From positions 992,001 to 1,056,000 of the forward strand of contig NC_023003.1 in NCBI RefSeq assembly GCF_000513475.1: a stretch of DNA of 64,000 nucleotides. The letters are read 5' to 3'. This stretch comes from Candidatus Babela massiliensis. GTDB lineage: Bacteria > Babelota > Babeliae > Babelales > Babelaceae. Numbering within the stretch: the stretch's first letter is position 1; the number at the start of each line of letters is the position of its first letter. The translations under genes were made by a program, and so were the position numbers. Shown piece by piece: positions 46,958-56,476 of this stretch. The notes under the pieces are model-generated. The model was not told the origin of the DNA. It saw only the letters and a program-made list of their open reading frames with translations, and searched no databases.

Positions 46958-47899
46958 TCAATAATGTTTTAGTGGAAATATTAAGCCCAATTTTTTTGCT
47001 ATTGTAATAGCTGTTTCTCCATAATTATTTTCGATGTTTACATCTGCATTACTTTTAACAAGTAAATTAACTATGTTCCATTGATTATTCATTAAGGCCT
47101 TTATTAAAGCGGTATTTCCTTCTTTGTCTTTAAGATCAAGTTCCGTTCCTAGCTCAATTAAGAGCGAAGCTATATCTTCATAACCTTCTTCAATTGCTAT
47201 CATTAGAGCAGTCTCTTGACAATAACCTTGAATATTTGTGTTTGGTGCATATGAAATCAAAATTCTTGCCATTTTAGGATTATTATATCTTAGAGCTTTT
47301 ATTAAAGCGGTATCATTATTTTCATCTTTAAGATCAATATTTGCTCCATTATTGATTAAAATATTAACCATTTCAATATAGCCATACTCTACTACTATTA
47401 TTAAAGCAGTTTTGTTATATTTGCAACGAATGTTAATGTCCGCACCATCAAGTACTAAATTGATAATTTGCTGCATTTCCTCATAAGATATAATATCTTT
47501 ATTTAAGAGATTTACCATTTGATCATTGATTTTGCATTGATTAGTTAATTTTCTAAATTCGTAAAAATCTTGGTATTTTTCTAATAAATCCTTATTTTTT
47601 GTTTTATTGGTGTCTTTTTTTAGAATTTTATAAGTTGATTTGCTTAAACAAAAGAATAATTTGTTTACTAATGTTAAATTTTTTAAAAATTCTTTGTGGA
47701 ATTTTCGGTCAAACCTATATCTATTTTTTGAATCAGTGAATATAAATTTGAAAATCATTGTCCATATTTCATTAGGTAATTCAATATGAGAATGAGTTAT
47801 ATCTCTATTTATGAAATCTTTGTACATAGATATAACATTATTATATGTAGTTAAATTGATTATTAATATTATAGTCAATGCAATTTTTATTTTTTTCAT
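46958..47899 (-). CDS. Secreted F-box-like/ankyrin-repeat protein
   Basis: 313 residues. The signal peptide ends VISM. The F-box-like motif LPNEIWTMIFKFIF has a clear second half LTLVNKLFFCLSK, the best match to both F-box halves in the window. Four to five ankyrin repeats follow from about 155 (KTALIIVVEYGYIEMVNILI and others). AAGGA lies four bases before the ATG. Confidence 0.82.
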   Translation of the reverse strand: MKKIKIALTIILIINLTTYNNVISMYKDFINRDITHSHIELPNEIWTMIFKFIFTDSKNRYRFDRKFHKEFLKNLTLVNKLFFCLSKSTYKILKKDTNKTKNKDLLEKYQDFYEFRKLTNQCKINDQMVNLLNKDIISYEEMQQIINLVLDGADINIRCKYNKTALIIVVEYGYIEMVNILINNGANIDLKDENNDTALIKALRYNNPKMARILISYAPNTNIQGYCQETALMIAIEEGYEDIASLLIELGTELDLKDKEGNTALIKALMNNQWNIVNLLVKSNADVNIENNYGETAITIAKKLGLIFPLKHY

Positions 47900-48053
47900 A
47901 GAATCCTTATGTCTTATAAGTAATATATTTATAGTATTATTATAAATATCATGGTTTAATTGTGCAATTACTTAAATATTAATAAATTTGATTAATGTCC
48001 TTAAAAGTTTATAATACTTAGTAACAAATTGATAATTTAAAAATTTGAATAAC

Positions 48054-48992
48054 ATGCAAAATACAATATTATCTATAAAGAATCTAACTAAAGTATTTAA
48101 AAGTGGCAGCATATTTAATCCTAAAGAGTTTGTTGCTGTTAATGATATTAGCTTTAATCTAGGTTCTGGTGAAATTTTAGGATTATTAGGTCCTAATGGA
48201 GCAGGTAAAACTACTACAATTAATATGCTTTTAGGATTACTCAACCCTACTTCAGGTTCTATTGAATATTTTGGTAGAGACTTTTCTAAACATAGATCTG
48301 AAATTATGTTGGATGTATCATTTGCATCTTCTTATATTAAGATGCCTGAATCTCTAACAGTTGAGGAAAATCTAAACTTTTATGGCAAGATTTATTGTTT
48401 AGAGACAGCTTTTATAAAAAAGCAGATAGAGAAAAATTTAAATATTTTTGGTCTTGAAAAAATCAAAAGTAGATTAGCAAAAAATTTGTCTGCTGGACAG
48501 TTAACAAGATTAATGCTGGCAAAAGCATTTTTGCCAAATCCTAAAATCGTTTTACTTGACGAACCAACCGCAGCTTTAGATCCAGATATTGCGCTTACGA
48601 TACGTAAGTTTATATTAGAGCAAAGAAATTCTTTAGGGGTTTCTATTTTGTTGACCTCTCATAATATGTCAGAAGTTCAAGAAATGTGCGATAGAATAGT
48701 GGTTTTAAAAGATGGAAAGATTTTAACATCTGGTCATCCTGATGAATTAGCTGCTAAGGTAAGAACTTCAAAAGTACATTTACTCGTTATTGGTAATTTA
48801 GATAAATTAATTAATTATGTTCAGGAATATAATCTAAATTATAAACTCGATCAAAATTTTATAGAAATAGATGTAGATGAACATAAGATAGCAGATCTAA
48901 TTTATAGTATAACGGACTTAAAAGTAAAATATGCTCAAATTTCAATTGATAAACCATCATTAGAAGACTACTTTTTAGAAATTTCTAAATAA
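48054..48992 (+). CDS. ABC-2 type transporter, ATP-binding protein
   Basis: The ATPase of a two-gene exporter with the next gene. About 312 residues. Walker A GPNGAGKTTT, signature LSAGQ (canonical LSGGQ with Gly to Ala), Walker B IVLLDEPTAALDPD and switch LLTSHNMSEV. A C-terminal extension of about 75 residues is typical of DrrA/NatA-like exporters. The ATG at 48054 is preferred to an in-frame TTG at 48045; neither has a good ribosome-binding site. The substrate is unknown. Confidence 0.93.
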   Translation: MQNTILSIKNLTKVFKSGSIFNPKEFVAVNDISFNLGSGEILGLLGPNGAGKTTTINMLLGLLNPTSGSIEYFGRDFSKHRSEIMLDVSFASSYIKMPESLTVEENLNFYGKIYCLETAFIKKQIEKNLNIFGLEKIKSRLAKNLSAGQLTRLMLAKAFLPNPKIVLLDEPTAALDPDIALTIRKFILEQRNSLGVSILLTSHNMSEVQEMCDRIVVLKDGKILTSGHPDELAAKVRTSKVHLLVIGNLDKLINYVQEYNLNYKLDQNFIEIDVDEHKIADLIYSITDLKVKYAQISIDKPSLEDYFLEISK

Positions 48993-49011
48993 GATTAAAT
49001 TGGAAATAACT

Positions 49012-49806
49012 ATGATAAAATTTTCAAGAATATCAGCAATTATTTATAGGCACTTAGTTCCTACTTTTAGAGATCCTATCCGTTTAACTGATATGGCTTA
49101 TTATCCATTGGTCGACCTTATACTTTTTGGATTTCTTGGTGTTTGGGCTCATGGTTCTCAAACAGGATCTGATAATTTTGTTTTTGCTCTTTTGACTTCT
49201 ATTGCATGCTGGTATTTAGTTTATAGATCTACTTTGGAGATTTCACGAAATCTATTGATTGAAATATGGGACTCTAGTTTAGTGAATCTATTAGCAACTC
49301 CATTAACTACAACTGAATTTATGATTTCTTTAATGATCTTAGGCTTTATTCAGGCATTTATAACTTTTATTTATAGTTCATTTTTAATATTGCTAATTTT
49401 TTCAAAGAATATTTTTTCTGTCTATCCTTTGATAGCACCTTATTTACCATTATTTATTGTTTGTGGTTGGATAATTGGTATATTAACTTCAGCCTTAATT
49501 TTTTACTTTGGTAGGAGTGTTGAATTTATTACTTGGGCTATTCCTTGTTTGTTTGCAATTTTAAGTGGTGCATTTTATTCAATAGATTTATCTCCTCATT
49601 GGGTTCAAAAAATAGCATCTTTATTTCCCTTAAAATATCTTTTTATATTAGTCAGACAAGCAATTGATCAAAAAAGTGTTAATATATTTTCACATAATTT
49701 TTTTATAGCTACTTTATTAACTGTATTTTATTTTATCTTAGTTTCACTGTTTTTAACTTATATGGTTAATAAAGCTAAAAATAAAGGCCTTAATAATTTA
49801 GGATAA
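49012..49806 (+). CDS. ABC-2 type transporter permease
   Basis: The membrane partner of the upstream ATPase, with six predicted membrane segments in 264 residues. Motifs such as FRDPIRLTDMAYYPLVDLI near the start and GAFYSIDLSPHWVQKIASLF match ABC-2 permeases. The ATG at 49012 is preferred because GGA lies seven bases upstream; an in-frame TTG at 49000 is less likely. It follows the ATPase gene by 19 bases. Confidence 0.9.
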   Translation: MIKFSRISAIIYRHLVPTFRDPIRLTDMAYYPLVDLILFGFLGVWAHGSQTGSDNFVFALLTSIACWYLVYRSTLEISRNLLIEIWDSSLVNLLATPLTTTEFMISLMILGFIQAFITFIYSSFLILLIFSKNIFSVYPLIAPYLPLFIVCGWIIGILTSALIFYFGRSVEFITWAIPCLFAILSGAFYSIDLSPHWVQKIASLFPLKYLFILVRQAIDQKSVNIFSHNFFIATLLTVFYFILVSLFLTYMVNKAKNKGLNNLG

Positions 49807-49819
49807 AAATTTCAATATT

Positions 49820-50530
49820 ATGAACAATCTCCTTAATAACTATAATATTATAGATTTAACTCATTTATTAGAACCAAGTATAGCCACTTATGAAGGAACT
49901 TCCGGTTTTAGAGTTAAAACGGTTCTTGATTATGATCGATGTACTGGTGATACTAAATTCAGAGTTCAAAAGCTTTGTTTAAATGCTGGTATTGGGACTC
50001 ATATAGATGCGCCCAATCATTGCTTTTCCAATCAAAAAAGTGTTGCTGATATTAATCTTGATCAGTTAATAGTTCCAATATACTGTTTAAATATGTCTGA
50101 TGAAGCTAATCAAAATTATTATTTAAAAGTTGATGATATTCTAGAATTTGAAAAAAGATACGAAATGATTAAGCCTAACTCTTTATTTGTATTCTATAGC
50201 GGTTGGAGCAAACATTGGCCTGATACAGTTAAATATAGAAATCAGAACAATAATGGTATTATGAATTTTCCTGGATATACTTTAGAAGCTGCTAATTTAC
50301 TATTAAAAAGAGGTGTTGCAGGTATAGCAATAGATACTTTATCTCCTGATGGATCAGATATTAATTTTCCTGTTCATCAAGCGATTTTAAGTTCTTCAAA
50401 ATATATTATAGAAAATATAGCTAATGGTGATAAAATTCCTGCAATAGGAGCTTGGGCTATAATTTCTCCATTAAAAATGCATTCAACAGAGTCCCCTGTA
50501 AGAATATTTGCTCTTGTTAATAAGAATTAA
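49820..50530 (+). CDS. Cyclase family protein (kynurenine formamidase-like)
   Basis: 236 residues with the metal-binding motif GIGTHIDAPNHC, matching HxGTHxDxPxH of the cyclase/formamidase family except for the first position, and a second conserved region GIAIDTLSPDGSD. Relatives hydrolyse N-formylkynurenine or act in polyketide cyclisation; the substrate here is not determined. It begins 13 bases after the permease gene, so it is probably co-transcribed with the exporter. Confidence 0.85.
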   Translation: MNNLLNNYNIIDLTHLLEPSIATYEGTSGFRVKTVLDYDRCTGDTKFRVQKLCLNAGIGTHIDAPNHCFSNQKSVADINLDQLIVPIYCLNMSDEANQNYYLKVDDILEFEKRYEMIKPNSLFVFYSGWSKHWPDTVKYRNQNNNGIMNFPGYTLEAANLLLKRGVAGIAIDTLSPDGSDINFPVHQAILSSSKYIIENIANGDKIPAIGAWAIISPLKMHSTESPVRIFALVNKN

Positions 50531-50653
50531 TTTAATAATATTATTGTTAAAGATTAGTTTTTGTTCTTCGAACATTATATATTTAACTATAACTTTAAGC
50601 TATTGAAAACTATTATATTTTATAACTATGCAAACATTACTGGTTTTATTATT

Positions 50654-51613
50654 CTAAAGAAAAATATGAGTGTCTTGTTCTTTAGATTCTAAATTGCAGG
50701 ATTTTTGTTTAATTAATTTAACAATATTTTTATGGTTTTGTTTTTGAGCAATTTCTATAGGTTTATCACCCAAATTGCTTTGAATATTTATGTAAGCTCC
50801 AGCATGGATAAGTGATTTTGCTATTTGTTCATTGCCACTTATAGCAGTATAATGTAAAGCCGTATAACCATGATTATCTTTTATGTTGACATTGGCATTT
50901 GCACCTATGAGTAGTGTTGCTATATAATTGTTAATTTTTAGCTGAGATATTATCAGAACTACAGATTTAACAGCATCTTTAGAATTATATTGAATTTTAG
51001 ATTCTTTTAATAAAAATCTACTGTAATCTTTTTTTGCTGCATACATTAAAGATGTTTTACCTTCTTTATCTTTTATATCAGGATTGGCATTTGCCTTAAT
51101 TAGTAATTCAGCTAATTTAATATTGTTACTTTCAACGGCATACATCAAAGGTGTTTTACCATGGTTGTCTCTTGTATTAACATCTGCATTTGCCTTAATT
51201 AGTTCTTTTACTATTTTATAATTGCCTGTAGAAATAGCATATATTAATGAAGTACACCCTTGAGAATCGGTTGTATTAATATTTTCTACTTTCTTAATTA
51301 ACCGTTCTATTTTATTTTCTTGTTCTTCTATCTCATTTCCTATTTTTGACCTTGCTTCAGATAGATTAGATATATGTTTAATATTGTTTTTTTTATCTGA
51401 TAATTCTTTTAATACATTTAATAGTTTATGACTTTTGGAATTGTTAGTTGAATAAGTACGATTAAAGCAAAATTCTAAAGTTTCTTTTACCATATTAGGT
51501 TTAATGAGCTGATGACCTATAGTTGTGGAAACTTTTCCTTTGGAAAATATTCTCATAGCATTTACGCTATTGACGCTTATAGATAACAACAATATACAAA
51601 TTACTTTAAACAT
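50654..51613 (-). CDS. Secreted ankyrin-repeat protein
   Basis: 319 residues. The signal peptide ends SVNAM. About four to five ankyrin repeats run from 118 to 300 (CTSLIYAISTGNYKIVKELI, YTALHYTAISGNEQIAKSLI), with a longer spacer in the middle. There is no clear F-box-like motif in the region between the signal peptide and the repeats, unlike its relatives. AGGAG precedes the ATG. The role is unknown; an effector or surface-binding role is inferred. Confidence 0.8.
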   Translation of the reverse strand: MFKVICILLLSISVNSVNAMRIFSKGKVSTTIGHQLIKPNMVKETLEFCFNRTYSTNNSKSHKLLNVLKELSDKKNNIKHISNLSEARSKIGNEIEEQENKIERLIKKVENINTTDSQGCTSLIYAISTGNYKIVKELIKANADVNTRDNHGKTPLMYAVESNNIKLAELLIKANANPDIKDKEGKTSLMYAAKKDYSRFLLKESKIQYNSKDAVKSVVLIISQLKINNYIATLLIGANANVNIKDNHGYTALHYTAISGNEQIAKSLIHAGAYINIQSNLGDKPIEIAQKQNHKNIVKLIKQKSCNLESKEQDTHIFL

Positions 51614-51723
51614 AACTCTCCTAAATACTTAAATTACTATTTAAAATATTATATTTTGTATGGTAATTGCAATAGTTATTATTTTAATACACCAATAGTA
51701 TTTTAGATATATTTTTGATAATT

Positions 51724-52326
51724 TTAAGTTTCTTTAACTGCTTGTATTTGCTCTTTTAATATTTGTTTTATTTTGTTTATTTTAATCTCTTCTAAGGCGA
51801 TATATTTTTTTAAATCTTCTTCATTTGATATATTGTTAGTATATTCTAAAAATTTAATAAATATAGGATTATCTAATATATAGAATCCTGTATCATAAAT
51901 AAATCTAAATATTTTGTAATTTATAGTATTACGATTTCCGTTTAGTGCCATACGATATAGCATTATCTCAATATAATATTTTGTATAATATTGATAATTT
52001 TTTTTTGTATCTTTTTGTATTTCAAGACTTTGACCTTTTGTTCTTATATCAAGAATAATGTTTAAGTATTTTGATATATAATTGAATGGAATCTTTTTAA
52101 AGATTGATAACAATTGATTTTTATTGTTATTGATAAATTCTAATTCACTTAGGTAAATGTATTCTAAATGAGCTAGTTTATCTTGTTCTAATTCAAGATA
52201 ATGAGCTTCTGAGTTTATAATATAAGATTTTAGTACTTTAAAATCCTCTTGCCATTGTTTCCTGGTTTGCATTGATAAAATTATAGTAAAATTTATTAGG
52301 ATAATAATTAAAGTGATTTTTTTCAT
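51724..52326 (-). CDS. Small secreted protein of unknown function
   Basis: 200 residues. The signal peptide ends IILSM, followed by a helical, charged, tyrosine-rich domain without a known motif. It lies upstream of the secreted ankyrin gene on the same strand with a 110-base gap. Its length and composition differ from the other two unknown secreted proteins in the window. Confidence 0.65.
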   Translation of the reverse strand: MKKITLIIILINFTIILSMQTRKQWQEDFKVLKSYIINSEAHYLELEQDKLAHLEYIYLSELEFINNNKNQLLSIFKKIPFNYISKYLNIILDIRTKGQSLEIQKDTKKNYQYYTKYYIEIMLYRMALNGNRNTINYKIFRFIYDTGFYILDNPIFIKFLEYTNNISNEEDLKKYIALEEIKINKIKQILKEQIQAVKET

Positions 52327-52494
52327 TTTTTTAAACTCTATAAGTTAAGTATTAAATTAATATTCATAATATAAAAAGATAAGATCAATTAAAAAGATTT
52401 ATCAATTTATATTTTTTGATAAGTAAAGTTTTAAACAAATTGTACAAACCTGAGATTAACGAAATACTCTATAGGAATTGAGGTTATTATTGTC

Positions 52495-54471
52495 TTAGAA
52501 ATCAATTCCACCTTTAATCCAAACACCCCATTGATTTAAGCTAGTTTGTTCATTACATGCAAGTCCTTCTATTTCTACTTCTCCTCCTATACCGATATAA
52601 GTATTATTGCAAAACCAACTTATTTGGCCAAATACTTTATGAGTAGCAATGGCACCCCCTGTGCCTGATTCTAGATCAAGGTTATCAATAGAGACTAATC
52701 TAGCAGTCGGAGAATTTTGAGCTATAATTACATCATTGCCCTCTATTGATCCTTCTTGTCTACTATTTGATTTAACAATTATGCAATTATTTGAGGAAAA
52801 TATATTTTGAGATATGTTAGTGTCTCCTGGTGTACAGATTGTTGCTCTACTTTGACTACAGTTCACTGTTATTTTTCTTTCAATATTATTAAATTGGGCT
52901 GGTAAAGTATCAGTTAAATTGTATTCTATAGCACATACATCTTCAGTGCCTTTTATGCCATAAAGATTATTATCAATAGTCTTTATACAGTTAATTAAGC
53001 AAACATTTTCTTTAGTTTGAGCATAAAAATTATATCCTAAGTCTAAATTGGTGCATGGAGATCGATATGCAAGTAAAGCGCTAGCATCACCTTTTACTGA
53101 TATAGAGACTTCGGCAAAGCGTGTATTATAATTAATAGCATTAATTAGGTTTCCATTATAAACAAGTTCATTATCTACTTGATCATATTCTTTTAAAAGA
53201 ATATAACGACTTAATGGGCCGTTTTGGCAAAAGTCAAAAGATCTTAACTGTCTATTTTTAAACATATGCGTAACATAACCTTGTAGATATCCAGTTAAAC
53301 TGCGATCAGGGCCTCTAGACCATAATATAAGATGAGCAGATATTCCTCCCCCTAATTCAAAGTGTTTACCATTGCCAATGATTGGTTCAAATATATATCT
53401 ACTATTAGGTCTAGTTCCCGTAGGCATAATAGCGTGAATATAAAACCCAAAATGATAAAATTCTGTCATATAATTATTGTATCCTAAAATCAAATCTATA
53501 TTAGAAACGCCGAATTTGGTTAATGCTTGTGACGAAAATTTGCCATATTGCCATCTTTGTTGCATCTCTCCAAATGTAAAGTTACCGCTTAATGCTGTCA
53601 GAATATCACAAGTTGCTGGTACTTCTTCTGGGGCCATAGAGCATGCAGGAAAGTTAGTACAATTTTCATTCTGTGTACATGCAACAGGATTTAAATTCCA
53701 TTTAGTCCAAACAAGAGGCATATTTGCTCGACAATAAAGCCCGCAAGATATTGCATTTAGCCCAAAGAAAATTTGATTATCAAATATGACATTTTCAATT
53801 ATTGGATTTACTCTTAGTTCTCCTTGAAAATCAGGAGATAATCCAAAGTAGTCTGCAATTAATTGACAAGAAGTTCTATCTGTTATTTGACTACCTGCAA
53901 AGTTAAGTGTACAACCTCCAAAAAGTATTCGAGCAATAGAATATGGTCGAAATGATTGAGTATATTCTATTGTGTTAGATGTAGTAATAAAATTTTCATT
54001 AGGCCTAAATGCATAAATAAATCCTTCCCAACCAACTAATTCACGAGCTGTATTTGATCCTTGAGATCGGATAGTAAAAATTGATCTTGGTCTATTGCAA
54101 AATACATTACAATTAGCAGGGCAACTGTCGCAATAAGAAGTTAATCGGCAAAATCTAGTATTTTGCCGATCGCAATCACATTGTCTCGGAAAAGAATTAA
54201 ATCTTTTGATTTTTGAGTTATTACATCTATAACAACCTGGCAAGTATCTTCTTCTATATTTATTGGCGCATGCTCTACAAGCATTATCTTTGCAAGTATG
54301 ACAAGTATTACAGTTAGAAGTTTGGCAATCAAGGCAGCTTCTATTAATAAGGCAAGGCATTTGAGTCTGAGTTTCTTCTAGAATTATATCATCTTCTGAC
54401 TTAGATAATAAATTAAATGGATATGTGGTTAATAATATAAAACTTAATACTTTAAAGAGTTTAATAGTCAT
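52495..54471 (-). CDS. Large outer-membrane-type protein with cysteine-rich N-terminal domain
   Basis: 658 residues with a signal peptide. Residues about 35-125 hold 17 cysteines in CxxC-like spacing, then a domain starting RSQGSNTARELVGWEGF. The protein ends in WGVWIKGGIDF; a terminal Phe is typical of beta-barrel proteins inserted by the Bam complex. The rest of the chain has aromatic, alternating strands compatible with a large barrel. It is a paralogue of the gene at 57657, which lacks the cysteine domain. The ATG at 54471 is chosen over TTG at 54480 because GGAG lies upstream at nine bases. The barrel assignment is inferred. Confidence 0.75.
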   Translation of the reverse strand: MTIKLFKVLSFILLTTYPFNLLSKSEDDIILEETQTQMPCLINRSCLDCQTSNCNTCHTCKDNACRACANKYRRRYLPGCYRCNNSKIKRFNSFPRQCDCDRQNTRFCRLTSYCDSCPANCNVFCNRPRSIFTIRSQGSNTARELVGWEGFIYAFRPNENFITTSNTIEYTQSFRPYSIARILFGGCTLNFAGSQITDRTSCQLIADYFGLSPDFQGELRVNPIIENVIFDNQIFFGLNAISCGLYCRANMPLVWTKWNLNPVACTQNENCTNFPACSMAPEEVPATCDILTALSGNFTFGEMQQRWQYGKFSSQALTKFGVSNIDLILGYNNYMTEFYHFGFYIHAIMPTGTRPNSRYIFEPIIGNGKHFELGGGISAHLILWSRGPDRSLTGYLQGYVTHMFKNRQLRSFDFCQNGPLSRYILLKEYDQVDNELVYNGNLINAINYNTRFAEVSISVKGDASALLAYRSPCTNLDLGYNFYAQTKENVCLINCIKTIDNNLYGIKGTEDVCAIEYNLTDTLPAQFNNIERKITVNCSQSRATICTPGDTNISQNIFSSNNCIIVKSNSRQEGSIEGNDVIIAQNSPTARLVSIDNLDLESGTGGAIATHKVFGQISWFCNNTYIGIGGEVEIEGLACNEQTSLNQWGVWIKGGIDF

Positions 54472-54773
54472 TAAAGGCAACTCCTAATTGCTGTATTGCC
54501 GTTTGGTTCTTATTTAAGCTCAAAATTATAGAATCCTTTTTTTTTCTGCAATAATTCACACTATTAATTTATATCAATATAAGTTTTTAAATTATGCATA
54601 GCTATTTTTGTTGGCTTTGATTTTTGTATGTTGAGCTTTTCATAATTTTTCTTATAAAATTTTTTGTTTAGTTGAATTTTAATTAATAAAATTGACAATT
54701 TTTGTAAAAAATATATATTAGAAATTAAGAATGCTGATAAATTTAAAAAATAATTATGATTATAAAGGATTTT

Positions 54774-56264
54774 ATGAATAAAAAATTAAATTATTTTATT
54801 GCCGTTTTGGGATTATTTTTAAGTAATTCTTTATTGGCTATGGAAGTTGAAAATATAAGAACTGAAGATTATATTCAGTCCTTTTTAGGAATGCCCAATG
54901 AATTATGGAGTGATATTTTAGAAAAGGCAATAATTGGTGATTTGCTTAAGATCCATTTAGATCGGTGGAAATCTGATATTTTGACTTTTAATAGAGATTT
55001 TAATCGTAGTTTTCCTAAATTAAAATTAGTAAACAGGTTCTTTAGAGGTTTATTTGAAGATAATCTACTAAAAGATAGAGTTAAAGAAAAACTTTTTCAG
55101 TTATTAATTAATAAAATAAGAAAAGAAAATAAGTTAAGTCAAGAAGAACTTAATTTAGGTTTGTTAAATATGTTGAATAATACTTCTAGAACTTATCAAT
55201 ATTGGCAAAAAGTTATGAACTTAATTATTGCAGGTGCCAATATTAACCTTAAAAATATGTCTGGAAATACCGCTTTAATGATAGCATTATGTGATACGGA
55301 TAAAATATCAATGGATGATACTAAATCTATGTATTTGTTTCCCAATGCAAAGAAGCAGAATCCTAGGGATTTGCAATCTAGAGAAGAAGCAATTATAGCT
55401 AAGTTAGAAGCAGCTAAGTTGTTGATTGAGATGGGGGCTGATATTAATTTGCAATCAAGTCAAAGTAAATCTACACCCTTAATTTATGCAGTTGAAAATG
55501 GTAATAGAGTTATAACAGCTATGTTAATTGCTAAAGGTGTAATGCTTGATTCTGTAGATGAGATGGGTGATACAGCTTTAATAAAGGGCTTAAAAAATAA
55601 GTATGCTCAAATATCGAAATTACTAATTAGTAGTGGAGCTAATGTTAATGCTGAAGATAAATACGGTAAATCGGCTTTAATGTATGCATCTGAAATTGGT
55701 TATTTTTATAAGGATGAGACGAATAAAGATATAATTAATCTCTTAATTGAAAAAGGAGCAAAACTTAATCACAGATCTAGAATTGGCGATACCGCTTTAA
55801 TAGCAGCATTAAAAAATCAACATGTAGAAATAGCAAAATTGCTTATTGAAAGAGGAGCTGACATTAATATTGCAGATAGAGAAGGCAAGACCCCTTTAAT
55901 GAATGCAATTTCAAAATTGCCTAGATATATCTCTCTTATGTTAATTGAAAGAGGAGCACAGCTTGATTGTAAAGATGAAGATGGTAATACCGCCTTAATA
56001 ATCTCATTGCAATGCAATCAAACACTGATAGCTAAGTTATTGATTGAAAAAGAAGTTGATATTAATATTCAAGATAGATATGGAGATAGCGCTTTAATGC
56101 TAGCAATTCAAAAAGGTTATGAAGATATTGTTAAGATGTTAATAGAAAAAGAAGCAAATCTTAATCTTAAAGATGAAGATGGTAATACTGCTTTAATAAT
56201 AGCAAAAATAAAAGGTTATACTGATATAATGAAAATATTGCAGGCCAAAGGTGCAATTCATTAA
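54774..56264 (+). CDS. Secreted F-box-like/ankyrin-repeat protein
   Basis: 496 residues. The signal peptide ends SLLAM. An F-box-like motif GMPNELWSDILEKAI and second half KLVNRFFRGLF lie at about 38-100. About eight or nine ankyrin repeats run to the C-terminus, several with the repeated phrase DGNTALII. The ATG at 54774 is chosen over 54756 because AAGGA is just upstream. It sits between the two outer-membrane-type genes together with the following paralogue. Confidence 0.82.
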   Translation: MNKKLNYFIAVLGLFLSNSLLAMEVENIRTEDYIQSFLGMPNELWSDILEKAIIGDLLKIHLDRWKSDILTFNRDFNRSFPKLKLVNRFFRGLFEDNLLKDRVKEKLFQLLINKIRKENKLSQEELNLGLLNMLNNTSRTYQYWQKVMNLIIAGANINLKNMSGNTALMIALCDTDKISMDDTKSMYLFPNAKKQNPRDLQSREEAIIAKLEAAKLLIEMGADINLQSSQSKSTPLIYAVENGNRVITAMLIAKGVMLDSVDEMGDTALIKGLKNKYAQISKLLISSGANVNAEDKYGKSALMYASEIGYFYKDETNKDIINLLIEKGAKLNHRSRIGDTALIAALKNQHVEIAKLLIERGADINIADREGKTPLMNAISKLPRYISLMLIERGAQLDCKDEDGNTALIISLQCNQTLIAKLLIEKEVDINIQDRYGDSALMLAIQKGYEDIVKMLIEKEANLNLKDEDGNTALIIAKIKGYTDIMKILQAKGAIH

Positions 56265-56292
56265 TTTATATCAATAAAAACGTGGTCTATAA

Positions 56293-56322
56293 ACAGATAC
56301 TATAATTTAAAGTAGTATCTGT
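56293..56322 (+). terminator. Hairpin after ankyrin gene
   Basis: ACAGATACTA pairs with TAGTATCTGT (10 bp) across a 10-base loop, 29 bases after the stop codon, followed by ATCTTATAATTTT. Confidence 0.6.
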
Positions 56323-56476
56323 ATCTTATAATTTTAAATATAATATACTTGCAATAATTAATGTCTTTAATTTTTATAAATTCAAAAATAATTTAAATTG
56401 ACTAAATCTTTGAAAAAATATTATAATAATAGTAATTATATTTAAAATAAAGAATGAATTTTATTTAAAGGAAAAT

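Noticed and set aside
54141-54332. 63-codon frame inside the cysteine-rich gene
   Set aside because: Same-strand frame-shifted shadow of the cysteine-rich segment.
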